Assembly: GCA_905116865.2 (NCBI GenBank)
Contig: CAJHNH020004602.1
Location: 1,422,495 to 1,486,494, forward strand
DNA: 64,000 nucleotides
Direction of reading: 5' to 3'
Origin: Candidula unifasciata
Lineage: Eukaryota > Mollusca > Gastropoda > Stylommatophora > Geomitridae
The translations under genes were made by a program, and so were the position numbers. This document shows, one piece after another, positions 28,001-42,000 of the stretch. The notes beneath the pieces are model-generated. The model made no database searches. It saw only the letters and a list, made by a program, of their open reading frames with translations, and was not told where the DNA came from. The number at the start of each line of letters is the position of its first letter. Position 1 is the first letter of the stretch.

Positions 28001-31000
28001 CAGTGTCTGCCTGCCATCTCAGTGTCTGCCTACCATCTCAGTGTCTGCCTACCATCTCAGTGTCTGCCTACCATCTCAGTGTCTGCCTGCCATCTCTGTC
28101 TGCATACCATCTCAGTGTCTGCCTACCATCTCAGTGTCTGCCTGCCATCTCAGTGTCTGCCTACCATCTCAGTGTCTGCCTACCATCTCTGTCTGCCTAC
28201 CATCTCTGTGTCTGCATGCCATCTTTGTGTCTGCCTACCATCTCAGTGTCTGCCTACCATCTCTGTCTGCCTACCATCTCAGTGTCTGCCTACCATCTCA
28301 GTGTCTGCCTACCATCTCAGTGTCTGCCTGCCATCTCAGTGTCTGCCTACCATCTCAGTGTCTGCCTACCATCTCTGTCTGCATACCATCTCAGTGTCTG
28401 CCTACCATCTCTGTCTGCCTACCATCTCAGTGTCTGCCTGCCATCTCAGTGTCTGCCTACCATCTCAGTGTCTTCCTACCATCTCAGTGTCTGCCTACCA
28501 TTTCAGTGTCTGCCTACCATCTCAGTGTCTGCCTACCATCTCAGTGTCTGCCTACCATCTCAGTGTCTGCCTACCATCTCAGTGTCTGCATGCCATCTCA
28601 GTGTCTGCATGCCATCTGTTTCTGTATGCCATCTCAGTGTCTGCATGCCATCTGTTTCTGTATGCCATCTCAGTGGCTACATGTCATCTCAGTGTTTGCA
28701 TACCATCTGTTTCTGTATGCCATCTCAGTGTCTGCATGCCATCTGTTTCTGTATGCCATCTCAGTGGCTACATGTCATCTCAGTGTTTGCATACCATCTC
28801 AGTGTCTTCATACCATCTCAGTGTCTGCATGCGCATACCATCTCAGTGTCTGCATGCCATCTCAGTGGCTACATGCCATCTCAGTGTTTGCATATCATCT
28901 CAGAGTCTGCATGCCATCTCAGTGTCTGCATGTTCACAATACCCAGTGGATACCAGCCCACTGTGGTATTCAAGGAAATGAGAGAGCAGATGAGTTGACA
29001 AAAGCTGGAAGTAATCTTCCACAACCTCATCCACCACACAGCAACAAGGAAACCAAAACAGCACTAAAGCAGTCTTTAAAGCGGGAGTGGAGAAAACAGA
29101 ATAGAGATTATAGACCAGAGAGTGACAGCATAACCAAACTCAACAGGAAAGAACAAACATCAATTTTTAGACTTCGGACAGGACACTATGGTCTTCGAGC
29201 ACACCTGTACAGGATAGGCATAAAAGAATCTGCTGCCTGTGATTTTGTAGCAGAAAGACAGGCCCCTGAGCACATACTGCAGTACTGCACTTACCTCTCC
29301 CAGCAAAGACTGTGGATCTGGCCCAGGGGATCCACATTGCGAGAGAAACTATGGGGGACTGGTGGCGACCTTAAACGCACAATCCTATTTTTGACCCAGA
29401 CGGGACTTGATTTGTAGCATGACTGATGTCGAACGCAGAAGAAGAAGAACAATACCTAGTAGAAGTTGACTGGCATATCTTCTTTCTTTGTCCTGCAGTT
29501 GGTTTTTGCATGCTTGTCCTTAAATAATACCAGTTTCTAACATTGGGTTTATTGTCTCTGAATTCTTTATCTTAAAGTTTAGCCAAGCTGGCTGACATTA
29601 TTAGATGGATGATCAGTGCTCTTTCTCATAATGTTTACTTTCCCCGTCCCTCTCAGACAATTAAGACACCCATTTATAACTTGATCCATCAAAGCAATCC
29701 AGTTAACTGGTTACCTGCCTGTAACTATAAAGCAAAATTGCCTTAAAGCAGACCTTTCTAGAACCTTCTATTGTTTGTTGCTGAAATCAGCAGACATGAC
29801 TTTTGGCCTTTGCTAAAAAGACTGAGCACCTGTGGATTGGTTTGTGAGAGGTATCATGTTGATTCTGGAACCTCTGTACACAAGAACTGCTGACCCAGGC
29901 GTGCTTTGGTTCATCTTGTCTTCTGAAATAGCAGTGTGACATTGGGCAAAACAAACATATCAACAGCGCATGTGGGGAGCAGGCATTGTTTGAAAAGACC
30001 CAAAGTGTGACTTGTGGGAGGTGTCATTTTTTTTTTTACAGCACAGATTTATTGACCTCCAGTTCTGGGCATGCAGTGATGGCTTTGTTTGTTATGTAAA
30101 CACCATCTTGCCTGTGGGGTTTTTTTTTTTCCAATTTCTGGAGTCCTTGTTTACTGACTTTCCTTTTTATTTTTGTGTTGTGTTTTGATTTTCTTAAATC
30201 AGGCACACTTTTCTCTGTAGAAGTCTTTGTGAGAAACAGCACATGGAGTACTTATCTTTTATTTTGTGACGTTTTTGTTTTAGATCTTACTGGAACATTT
30301 AATATTTGAAATCAGACTTTCAAAATAAAAATTCATGAATTTAGTATTATATATTTCATGTGGTTGCTGAAGTAGATAAAGTCAGAAGAGAAACTAGATT
30401 ATTATGCACTGGAGAGAATGATGTACCTGGGTGTGAAAAGAGAGTTTGGCTGGCACACTATGCTCAGAGGAAAGGCAAGACGGACATACAACCAGACTAC
30501 GACTGGCACCATTAGTATTGGAACTCTGCGCTGGCTGCTGAGGATGAGGAGGAGTGCATATGGGGATGCCCTAAGTACTGTGATATCAATTCTTAACTCA
30601 GCTCAGTTCAACTCATGTGGTAGCTCTGTCTTTTGACCAAGACATCTGACTTCACACAGAATTTCCTGAATCACCATATAAGGCTTTAGTTGTTAAATTG
30701 AAAGAAAAAAAAAAAAAAAATAAATAAAACATTTGGTCTTACCTTTAATATAATCTTTATGAAAGTGTTCAGCTCTACCATGATTTCCCGTGGAAATATG
30801 TTTTGCAGAATAAACAGAGGTAGATCTATATTTATTTGTTTTTAGTGCCTATTTGTTTTTAAATATTATAATTTTTTTTTTCTGAATTATATGTTGTCTG
30901 CCCCCCTTCCTTCCTCCCTCCTCCTTTTTTGTGTGGTCTTAGTAATTAGTGCCAAGTAGCTCTTGCCGTTGATGAAACGTGTTTACGAGAATGTGTCACT

Positions 31001-34000
31001 TATTGATTCATTGTTGTGCATAAAGCATTTCGGCAATTAGAAAATTAAAAAATAGCTCAAATCCGAATGGAGGAACATTAACATGCATTACTGTAAATAG
31101 AGAGATAAATATAGAACTGCTGAGCACTCTGTTGTTTCTGGAGTACTGTCATTCTGTGACTTGTAACATGTCACACTTTAGAAACTTTTCACTTGCCACC
31201 ACACCTAAAACTTGAGATACCAGCTTCATGGTAAGGAACTATTACATCAGGATACTAGGTCACACATTAGAATGCAACAAGTCATCACTACCATTTGTTT
31301 GAAAACACGTGTTCCTTAGCAGCTCCTCATGTGGCTGTCTGCGCTTAACCCTTTAAGTTACAGGTCTTGTCAGAAGATTTTCAAGGGCTATGCAATTCAA
31401 ACCTGAAAAGTATGGAAGTGAATCGTGGACAGTTAGCTGATTGGTGAAATATGTGATCTATACCTAGAAGACAACATCCTTCCAAAAGAGGAAAATCCCA
31501 CATATTTGGGAGTAAAATTCAACAAAAGACTAACCTGGGGCCCCTACATTGAAGACACCCAAAGGAAAGCTACTCTGCAGCTCAGACTTATGAAGAAACT
31601 TACTGGAACAAGCTGGGATGCAGATATCAACACTATATGACACATATACACAGGATATGTGCCACCAAAACTAGAGTATGGCATGGGAGCATACTCCACT
31701 GCATTATCATCATCATGTAGCAGGTCCTTTGTGGAACGTCGCTGTCATCACGGTCTGCCTGAAAGAAACTCGGTCTCTCGCCAGTTCTCCTGCCTCATGC
31801 ACTTTCACACTCAAGGAGTCACTTATATCCTGTGCCTATCTTCGTGTCGGTTGGCCCCTGCCCCTCCTTCCTGGTACCATGCCTTCTGCTATAATTTTTT
31901 CCAATCCGTCGTGACGCTTGATATGACCAAAATATTTCAGCTTTCGAGAAAGGATGCTGTTTATTAGCCAATCTTCCTTAATGTTCCGATCTTTTAAGAC
32001 GTCAATATTTCTCATTTTCTTTGTCCAACATATTTTGAGAATCTTTCTATAGCATTTTGCAGCTTAATCAAATCTATACAAACTGGACAAAACGCAGAAC
32101 ACTAGTCTCAAAATCATCACTGGAGGTATGAGAAGCACACCAATCAATGAGCTGGAGGCAACTTTTTGCCTCCAGAACTTGAGCCATCGAAGGGAAGAAA
32201 ATGTGCTTACAGAAAAAAAATTAAATGCATGAACAACAAACAACCCATGCACAGAATAGCAAACAACTTAAATAAAAACTGACTGAAATGACAAAGCTTA
32301 CATTATCGATCAAAGTTATACTACACAAAAAAACAGTGACACCCTTTCTTAAGACCCTACAACGTGGGAAATGATCCAGGCACACAGCATAGACCTACAG
32401 CTCAACTAAACAGTCACAATTCCAGGCAAAGACAGAAAGGCTGTAGAATGTAACCTAGTACTGCATGCAAAGACCCTGTAGCTCTGTCTACAACTCTTAC
32501 CCAAAACCCGAATGGACACATATATACACCAATGGATCATTGGAGGGAGCAGAAAAAAATTGAAGAGCTGGATCGGTCATCATGTTGCAAGATGGGTCCA
32601 CAGTAGAAACATCATGGGCCTCTGGAAGACTCTCAGTAAACTTCAGAGCAGCAAGCAATTATTGATGCAACCAAAGTGTTTGAGGAAAAAAAAATTTAAA
32701 TCAGTAAAATTGTTTTCCTGTGTGACTGCATGTCAGTCCTCCAGGCAACTCAGAGGGATCAACGAGCTAAAGAGACTTTCGGAAAACAATCAGATTGTTC
32801 TCCAATGGATCCACTGCGGCATACCAGGAAATGAGTTATCAGGTAGACTTACAAAATATGGAACAAAGGAGAAACAACACACTCATTCATTGTAATTACT
32901 AGAAATCAAAGCACTCATTAAGGGAAAATACAAGGAATTGTGGAGAGAACAAAAAACAGTAAACATCCACAAAACCCAATCAGCAGACTTAACAGAAAGC
33001 AACATACAACAGTTTTTCATCTACCAACAGGACACTGCAGACTCAACTACCACATGCATAAAATGAAGACTGTACAGTTCCCACAGTTTGCCTGTCAGAC
33101 AGGCCCATAAGCACCTGAGCACATTCTGCAGACATGCCTACTCTACCTAAAGCTTTGAAAAGAAACCTGGCCTCAAGAGCAATGTATGCAGAGCAAGCTA
33201 TGGGGAACCATGAAGAAGCTGCTGCTGACATGCGAGTTCAGAGAGGCAACCCACCTGATGGTCTGATCTGAGTATACGAAACTGAATGCAGAGAAGAAGA
33301 TGTGGGAACGACAGAAATGTGGTTTTATAGACAAATTATGACAACAGCTTGGACAGATGAAAAGAGTAATGAATATGTCATGAAGCGAACGACTACCCAA
33401 ATCAAAAAAAAAAAAAGACAGTTTACATTCTTTGTTCATGTCATTAGAAGGAGAAAACTGTCTTAATAGGGGGAAGTGAGTAGAAGAAAATAATCAGAAA
33501 AACAGAGAGAAGACAGTTTAACATCACCTCAAGGAAGATCATTTTTGTCAGAAATTACTGAAAGTACACGAGCCGTAACTACTAATGGCGGCACATGGCA
33601 GGGACTAAACTAAGAAGAAGTATGAAGGAATCAAATTATGTTGCAGTAGGTGCATTACTTCACCTTTCCAAGGGGCAGCATGGCCATCACTTATGCACAT
33701 ATAGCAACAAATTTGTGATGCAGCTGTCAACACACTTCTTAAGGCTCGTACACAGGTTGCAAATTTATATAAAGAAGCTGCAGTGTTGATAGGTGGACTA
33801 CTTCTGATAATAAGAAGCCTCTTATTGTGCTTGCTCTAAAGTAGAGTTTGTAGTATATAAGTCTTAATATGTGAATAAAAGAATACCGTAATTGTTAATC
33901 CCTTCCCAGAGGGCCATGGTGTCAGTCAGCAGAATTATCTGACCAAGGAGCTGAAGCCACAGGTGAAGAAAGTCATTGTGGATACAGCCAAGGAGTGGCC

Positions 34001-36062
34001 AACCTACTTTTGTAGACTGTTTCCAATTGCAGTAAGTAACAATCTTAAGTAGTTGTAGAATGCCTGGCTACATTGAAGACCTAGAGCAGTATTTTTCAAC
34101 CTGGGGATGAAAGGAAGTTTCAAGGGGGGCATCAAGCAATTTTGATATCATACTAACATGTTTTCAGTTTAATTATAAATAAAATATTAACAGTCATAAT
34201 AACATGGGAGTCATTGTGGCTTAGCATCTAGACACTCGCCTGCGGATTGGACGTTGTATGTTCGCTCCCTGGCGGAGCCGGACTTTTTTTTAAATATGAC
34301 CTTGGCTCCCAGATCGACCCAGCCTTGAGTGGGTATCAGGTGCAGTCCCGGGAAGTAAAGGTGGCCGGAGTGATATTGACCACATCAACCATCTTGTGCC
34401 GATTAGTCTATAAAATATAGGTCTAGCCCTATATGCCAAAAGACATGGAAAAGGGACCTTTGCTATTTACTTTATAATAACAAAAGGGTGCTGCAAGCAG
34501 GATATGGAGGGTACTCTCTTTTGTGCCTTGTCCATCAGACCACAAATTGCAGATATCCTCAAGACAAAATAGTGTCAACCATCATCTTGATATTTGGAAA
34601 ATACATTTTTCCTCCTCTTTTTAGTCACATTTTTTTAAAGCGAGGTGCCACGGGAAAGAGCTTATAAATAAACCACTGTCCTAGAGTGTGGATCAACTTA
34701 GACATCTGAATGGAGGATTGCCTCCTCAAATTTATACAATGTTTCAGATAAAATGGCTGGCGGTGTGGTTAGGATGCTTGGCTTGTCTGTAAGGGATGGA
34801 AATATTTATGTTGGGTGCAAAAATAATAATCCCAACCTGCACAGTTAGTGGGCACTGTCCATGACCTCCCTGTACTTCACTACACTAACGTGATAATTAT
34901 GGGCTGTAACAAAAGTTAGAGAGAAATACTAAATGAATAAATAAGCTTTATTTTCAGAGGGTCACAGATTGAACCTGCAAGCCTAACTTACGATCGGCTC
35001 TTCCTACTAGTCATCATTTGTGCATTTTTTTCTTTTTCCATCTTCCATTTTGCAATGGAACATATGCTGTCAACTAGTTGACTCCAGCCCCATTGTACAC
35101 TTGTTCATAACTAAATTATTTTACCAGCTTAGGTCAGCTGTCTTATGTCAGCCTTCCTTAATTGCCTCTTGTGATATGAATGGGAGATTCTTTATTAGGA
35201 GTATTACATTCAGTGGTAGTTTTCAGAATATTAAATTAAAAGCTGAGAATACTCAGCACAGACCACTTATTTTATAACTTAACAAACAGTCGGGGAAAGG
35301 AAGAAAGATATAAATAAATAAAGAGATAGCTAGCAGAAATTCTAATGACAGTAAATGGTTGTTCCCTCACTGTCCAGAACAGACATTCCAGAAATATTCA
35401 TATGAAAACTGTACCAGGTCAACTTTGGTTAATTCAGGTAAAATGGTATGCCAGAGAGACACCACTAGATAATTTATTGCAGTGATAAATTACCTGTCTT
35501 GGTTACCTGTCCTTTACCTGAAAATAATGAGGTCACTGAAAAAACCAACTCGCCAGTTTGTAGTTAATCACTCTTCTTTTCCTTGACATTGTCACCTTAG
35601 TGGAGTTGATATTAGCATAGATGTGTGTGTGTAGTCCACCTTGATTCATCTGTGAGGAGACATCTGTGAAATTCATTTGTAAACAGGATGACTGAACAGA
35701 AGCTATTCCATTGTGAACCTGTGAAACAGTTGTAAATATTATATAACAGATAAAACAAGGGAAATTGTATTTTCAGACACATGAGCAGCAAATAATATTT
35801 TGTTTAAATTATTGACAGCTGTTATCATCATTTTATGAAGCAGCTTTTTAAATAATCTAAACAATTGTGTTCAATCAAGGAAATATGTGGGATTTCTGGC
35901 AGTGAAAGAGATGGTTAGTAATTGATTATTGTATGATTTGAATATGCGTGCTCTATGGTTTTTATTTAGTTTTGCTTTAATGTGGTAGGATCACCAGTCT
36001 CATACTAACCTGGGCTCCTATGGCATGCATGGTATGGTTACAGAGCTAGCTGTCAGTCTAAT

Positions 36063-36093
<31 letters not shown>

Positions 36094-39000
36094 GGGGGAA
36101 GAGATTATGCCAAGTTCAACCAGCTGTGAAATAATGTTGCTATTCATTGCTGTCCCTAATGAGCCCCACTACCACACAGAAAGATCACAGTCACATCCAG
36201 GATATTAGCTGGTTTATTGGCCAGGTGTTTCTACTACCTGGATTTCAACTGGTTTTGTTGCTTAGAATGAGAAATACAAACTGAAAATTTTCTGTTATTG
36301 CTGGGCAGATCAGGCCTTAGCCTTAGTTAGCATCTGCTCAAAATGGGAAGCTGTGACAGGTGTACAGAAACAGATCACGGCTCCTCTGAATCCGAGCAGC
36401 TTCTGCAGCATACTTTATTTCATACGTAGTGGTCTTACATTTCCTTTTGAATTAACAAAGAAGGGATGATACTGCATTGGAAACATATGGTCTCTGCAAT
36501 GCTGCTTATGCTTTATGCAGTGGAGTGGAGGAAGTTTATCCCTGGGCTCACCATCATAGTGGGTTGTGATTCCCATGCTTGCTTGTATGGAGAATTATCA
36601 CATGGAAAGAGAGGAAGGTGCCAACAATTGCTTTGACTGTCGTGTCTTTGACAGCTGGACTATCTAGTCACCCAGCCTCCAGCTGTCTGGAAATATATGA
36701 CCTTTTAGGCATCAAAGGATGTTTATTTGTGTCCTAGCATTATTTTTTCAGTGGTTTACCTGACACCTCTATGTTTCAGGCAAGTGGACACTACTCAGGT
36801 GCCAGATATCTGGGTGTCAGTCACACTGGACTTCGCCTGGTCACCAGAGAGAGGACTTTCGTAGATGACCACCTGTCAGTCATGGAGGATATTAGGTTTG
36901 TTAACTAGCCTGCTGATATGAGTGTAATGTCTTTAGAACTAATAGATGTTAATGTTAAAACAACTTGGAAAAGATTGAATGATAAACAGGAGAAGTATTG
37001 TCTTCTTCTTCAAGTGCCTTGTCTGGAGCAGTCAGGGATCATGCTTGTCCAGTCTGTTATCCTCTGATATTTTGATGAATTTAGTATTGTTTATATTATT
37101 TACTGTCAGGCTGTTTCAGCATGTTTAAGCACATACAACTTTTTCTGTCTTTCCATGCCTTTCTTGCCTGGTATGTTTCCATATATAGCTCTTTCCCACC
37201 TCCTCATAAATCTACAGCTCTCACCCCTTCAGCTTAGGTATTCACTGTGTCCATGATATTCTGGGTAGCCATTGCTGTGTAGCAGCTAGACACTTGCCTG
37301 TAGATCAGAAGGTTGTGGATTCAAGTCCTTATTTTGCCAGATGTTTTTCTTGCATGAACTTGGCTCTCAGCTCAAATGGGTGCCAATCAAATTCCTGCGA
37401 AGTAAAGGTGTTTGACGTAATACTGACCACATCACTCGCAGAATGGCAATGGGTCTAAAAATATAGGTTTAGGACTATGTGCCTAATAGGCCTAAAGGTG
37501 CGGAAAAGAATCCTTTACTTAATTTACAATGACATCCTCCACATTCATCTCGAAAACCACATCTCTGCTGCTTCCATTTTCTTCACCACTTCATTTCTTA
37601 CAGTCCAGTAGTCATAGCCACATAGAGGAGGATGACAAGTATCATGTCCAACACATGCAGATGATCTGAAAGAGTGAAGCAGGGTCAATTGTTCATGTCT
37701 GTCTACAGCTAACAATTTTTGGCTTCATAAGAATGAGGAAGTCATACATGCAAATGGATTGCTAACATTAGAGATATTCTACAGCAGCGGGGTATTTCAA
37801 TGACGAGAGCAACACACTTGACATAAAGAAAACAAACTCCAACATCACTTAAAACATGCAGGAAACAGGAGGATGTCACATGAGGAAGTTACTAAAGTTA
37901 CTAGTACAGATGTTATTTACACAAACAAAACAAAACTGTTTTTTACACTAATGGTTTTAGTTTAGATTTCTGCTTCTTCTTCTTCACAAACTTCAGCAGA
38001 AAGTTTTGGTTGGTCATCCACTTCTGGACTTTGGTCTTGTTCCAGAGTTTGAGTTTAGCATGTACATTCATTTTACAGATTTGGCTTTGGATGCAAACTC
38101 TTGGTTGCCTCTCAGGCATATGCATTCTGACTTGGAACAAAAAAATTAGGGCCTTTTTCAACATGCTTGTGGGAGAAAAGAAGTTAGAATTATAGTTTTT
38201 TTTGGTAGTAATTTTTTTGTTTTAGTTTAGTGTAGATTTGATTGTGCTTATTTGCAGACTATGCACTTGTGATTGTGTTCTTGTGGCACTGTCTGCTAAA
38301 CTGTGTTTTCTTTATTCATTGCACATTAACAGTTTTACAGCAGTTAACCACAATTATGATTATATTGTGCAGGTTTGAAGATGTGATCAATGTTGTTCTC
38401 CCTACAAGTTCGACTGTTCAGCTGAACCTCCGAACAAAGTCCCTCATATTCCAGACGACCAGGGTAAGACTGACTCAGTTCTTCTGTGTCACACTGTTTA
38501 TCAGCTTTACCTGGTTGTCTGTTTATCAAATGTATTTTGTTACATTGTTTATCAGCTTTAACTGGATCAGATTTAACTGGCTATTCTTATCTGGTTTTAC
38601 TCTTTGAGTCGCACGCAACTCATGTTGTGTGTGTGTGTGTGTTGGCACAGCCCTTGTATTGTGTGTTCTTTTTCTACTTCTGTATATGTCTTAAACTCCT
38701 TCAGTCCCAGATTGTTGATGCTTCAGCATTGTCTGTCCCAAAATTTTTTAATTACTTTAGAACAAAACATTTTTAGTCTTGCGGAATTGAACAATACAGC
38801 TTTGAGACAGATTGGCTTTTACTAATACTTAACATAGAATAAGTTAACATCACAGAAGAATGAAAGGGAAAGAGTGGTATGAAGAGTAATCTGTGTACAT
38901 AATGTGCATTTCCTGGTTCTGAAAGAGTTAAAATGACAGTAGGCATATTTTATTGTGTTTTACATCTAGGCTGGGATATTTCCACCTTTTGACCCAACAC

Positions 39001-42000
39001 ATTAGATTTTAAAATAGTGTTTCCTCATTATAAATTTGAACAAAGCAGACACAAACAATAGAAGGCACAATTTATTTTTCCTGACATATTTCGCTGTTTC
39101 TCCTCAGGTGTATATTACAGTCACAAATAAATAAATGAAGTAAATAATTAAATCCTTTATAACTGAAGAACACATTCATCTACACTTAAACACTGCTTCT
39201 GTTTCACCACGGCAACTGCAATGTCAGAATCATATCTTTCTGTTTACAAAGTTTAGGACAAAAGGTTTCAGTATATATTAATTCTGTATTTGTATTACTA
39301 AGCTGTGTTTGTAAGTATTTACCCTATGAAATGTCTTCCTTTACTGTAGGCCCAGCAGCTGAAAGATATGATTGACAGATTCTGTCAGGAGAGTGACAAG
39401 GTAAGACAAAACGGCTTGTAGTGTTTACATTTCTTACTTACTGGATTTCGTTTCTGTTCTGACTGCAGGTACTTTGTACAATCATTAGGGGAGAGTAGAT
39501 GGCACGTGAGCCTGGGCTGTTTCCTTTGTCTCTGACTAACTGACTTTCTACCCCCCCCCCCAAGACATCACACAAGCGATAAACACCCGATGACACAATG
39601 TGCCACCATGCGGATGAGGATCACCTTGGAGAGGTCCCAGAAACCGCGTTCAGCCTTTAGGCCATATTTATGGCCAGGCTATATTGCGGCCCCTGGCAAG
39701 AGCCAGAGTAATGCTACAAATAACGAAAAATTTCATCCTAAAAAGGACGAGAAGCTATTACCATAACTTCCTTTGTCTCTTTACACAGACCATCTTGACG
39801 GTAAATGCTTTTATTCTTTAAAAATTGGACAAAACTTTGAATTTCTCCGAAATTATTCCACTGAACTATAACTAAGAAGCCTAACAAAAGGAAGGAAGGA
39901 AACAACATACTTTTAAAAATAAAAGATGTTTTGGCCATAGCTTTCTCAGCATAAACAACAAAAAAGGGCAAAGTTCTCAGGCCACCAGTCTCCAACAGGT
40001 GGGAACTCCGGGTAGAGTACTTTGCCTTTGTTATTGTTGTGGTTTATGTTGTGAAAGGCCCTGGCTGAAATTTCTTTTGTTTTTATTATACTTTGTTCCC
40101 CTTTCACATTTCGTTAAACTTCATAGTCACAGCTCAGTGGATTAGTCACCCCTGTTTTCATCACTTTTTAAAAATAATTTGGAATATTATTATTATTATT
40201 TACTCTTAGATGTTGCTTGGCAGATATCGCTTATATTGTTTTTCCTATTCACTTTGTTGTTTGAAGGGAAACAAGTATGTGGTAGCCGTCAAAGACTACA
40301 TTACAAGGGAATCAACCCTGCTGAGCTTTAAGCGGGGAGACATTATCAAGTTGATGGAGCCAGAAATGAATTTAGAGAGTGGTAAGTGTAGTGTGTTATC
40401 GTACCTCTGTACCTCAGTAAACACATAACCAGATTTAACTTTTTCAGTTCTATATAGGATATCTTCTGGATTTTCTTCATAAATCCCAACCACTGTGTGT
40501 TCTCTTACTTTTTGTTTTTGCATGTCTTTGTAAAATGGCATCAGATTTAGCATCATGAAAATCAGAAATTCTAGTCATCTCATTGTGAGATGCAATTTTT
40601 GGTTATTTTGGAGCCCCACCCTGGCTCTTGCTAGGGGCCGCAATATAGCCCGATCATAAATATTTTCAAATGGCTGAACGCGGTTTCTGGGGCCTCTTCA
40701 TGGGTGATCCTCATCCACATGGTGGCACTTAGTGTCATTGGGTGTTTATCGCTTGTGTGATGTCCTAGTGGGGTACAAAATCTGCTCTATTCTACATCAT
40801 GAAAAATTACAGTTACTTTTACTTTTCTTCTTTCGTCCTACTTCTTATGCCATAAATTGTCACAGAGAGTGGTTGGATGTTGTTTCCTGTCTTTCGCTGG
40901 TTGCTTAGCTTTTTTTATTATCATTTTGCATTTCTGTAATGTACCTTTCACTCCCTCGACCCATCTTTTTCTTTGACAGCCTCTTGCCTTGTAGCCTACT
41001 GTTTTCATATAGTACACTCTTACTGAAGGACAGAAACCTAAACACATTCCCTGTGGTCATGCTGTTGTTGGAAGTTTGACATGAACATCTTGGGAATGAA
41101 GGCTCCATATAATGTCTTTTCACAACTCAAGCCATAATTGATCTGGATTTTTTTTAAATTTGACAGGGGCTTCTATCAAAACAATGTTTCCCCATTACTT
41201 TATGGCTGCCCTAGTAAGACAGGCAGTCATGTTTGATCATTGTTGAATTTGTACTTCAGTTATAAAGGATTCACTTAACTGCTTCATTTATGTAATTGAT
41301 ACTGTAGTTTGCACCTAATGACATACAGTGAAATATGCCAGGCAATAAAAAGGGGCTTCTGTGTTGATACAGTCTTATAAAAGACTATCCTGACAGCACA
41401 AACTTATCAGTTAGAAGGGGACTATGTTGCAGAAACACCCACAAGGTGTGCAGAACTAGTATTTAAACCTCACATCTGTAGAGAGGCATATTATAATGTA
41501 ACAAAGTCATTATTCAGCACTGAGCACCTAAAGACTAGATACAATTAGACCTAGGCTGCTCATGTTTCCTGCATACATTTTATGCATTTTATTATTGACT
41601 CTTCTCTTTCTTCTTTCGTTCGCCTGAAATAAGTTGTCTATATCAGCAAGTTTTGTCTCTTGTATAAATTTCACTGTCGTTGTTAGTTCATTCAGTAGTC
41701 CATAGAGTTTACGTTCCACTGTTGTTCTTTCTGGCCAAAAGGTTTGCCTTAATGTGTCAAATTCGGTGCAGTCCTGGAGTACATGCTCTGCTGTCTGGGG
41801 CACATTTACACAGGTGCACATGGTTGATACACCTATCTTGAATTTTGTGTACATGTGGCTACGTTCTGGTCTGTCCATAATAAAATAGTCGTCTTGTGCT
41901 GGAGCTGGTGGTTTCCTGATCGATTTAATGATTCTTTTCTTTTGGTGGTATGTGACTGGTACATCCGGCTGCTCTTTTGTCGCACCTTCCCCTGCCAGTT

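Noticed and set aside
27857..29417. Three overlapping long plus-strand ORFs of 374-508 codons
   Set aside because: They are the three frames of a 19-bp tandem repeat without stops; the end of one is a LINE fragment. Not a gene.
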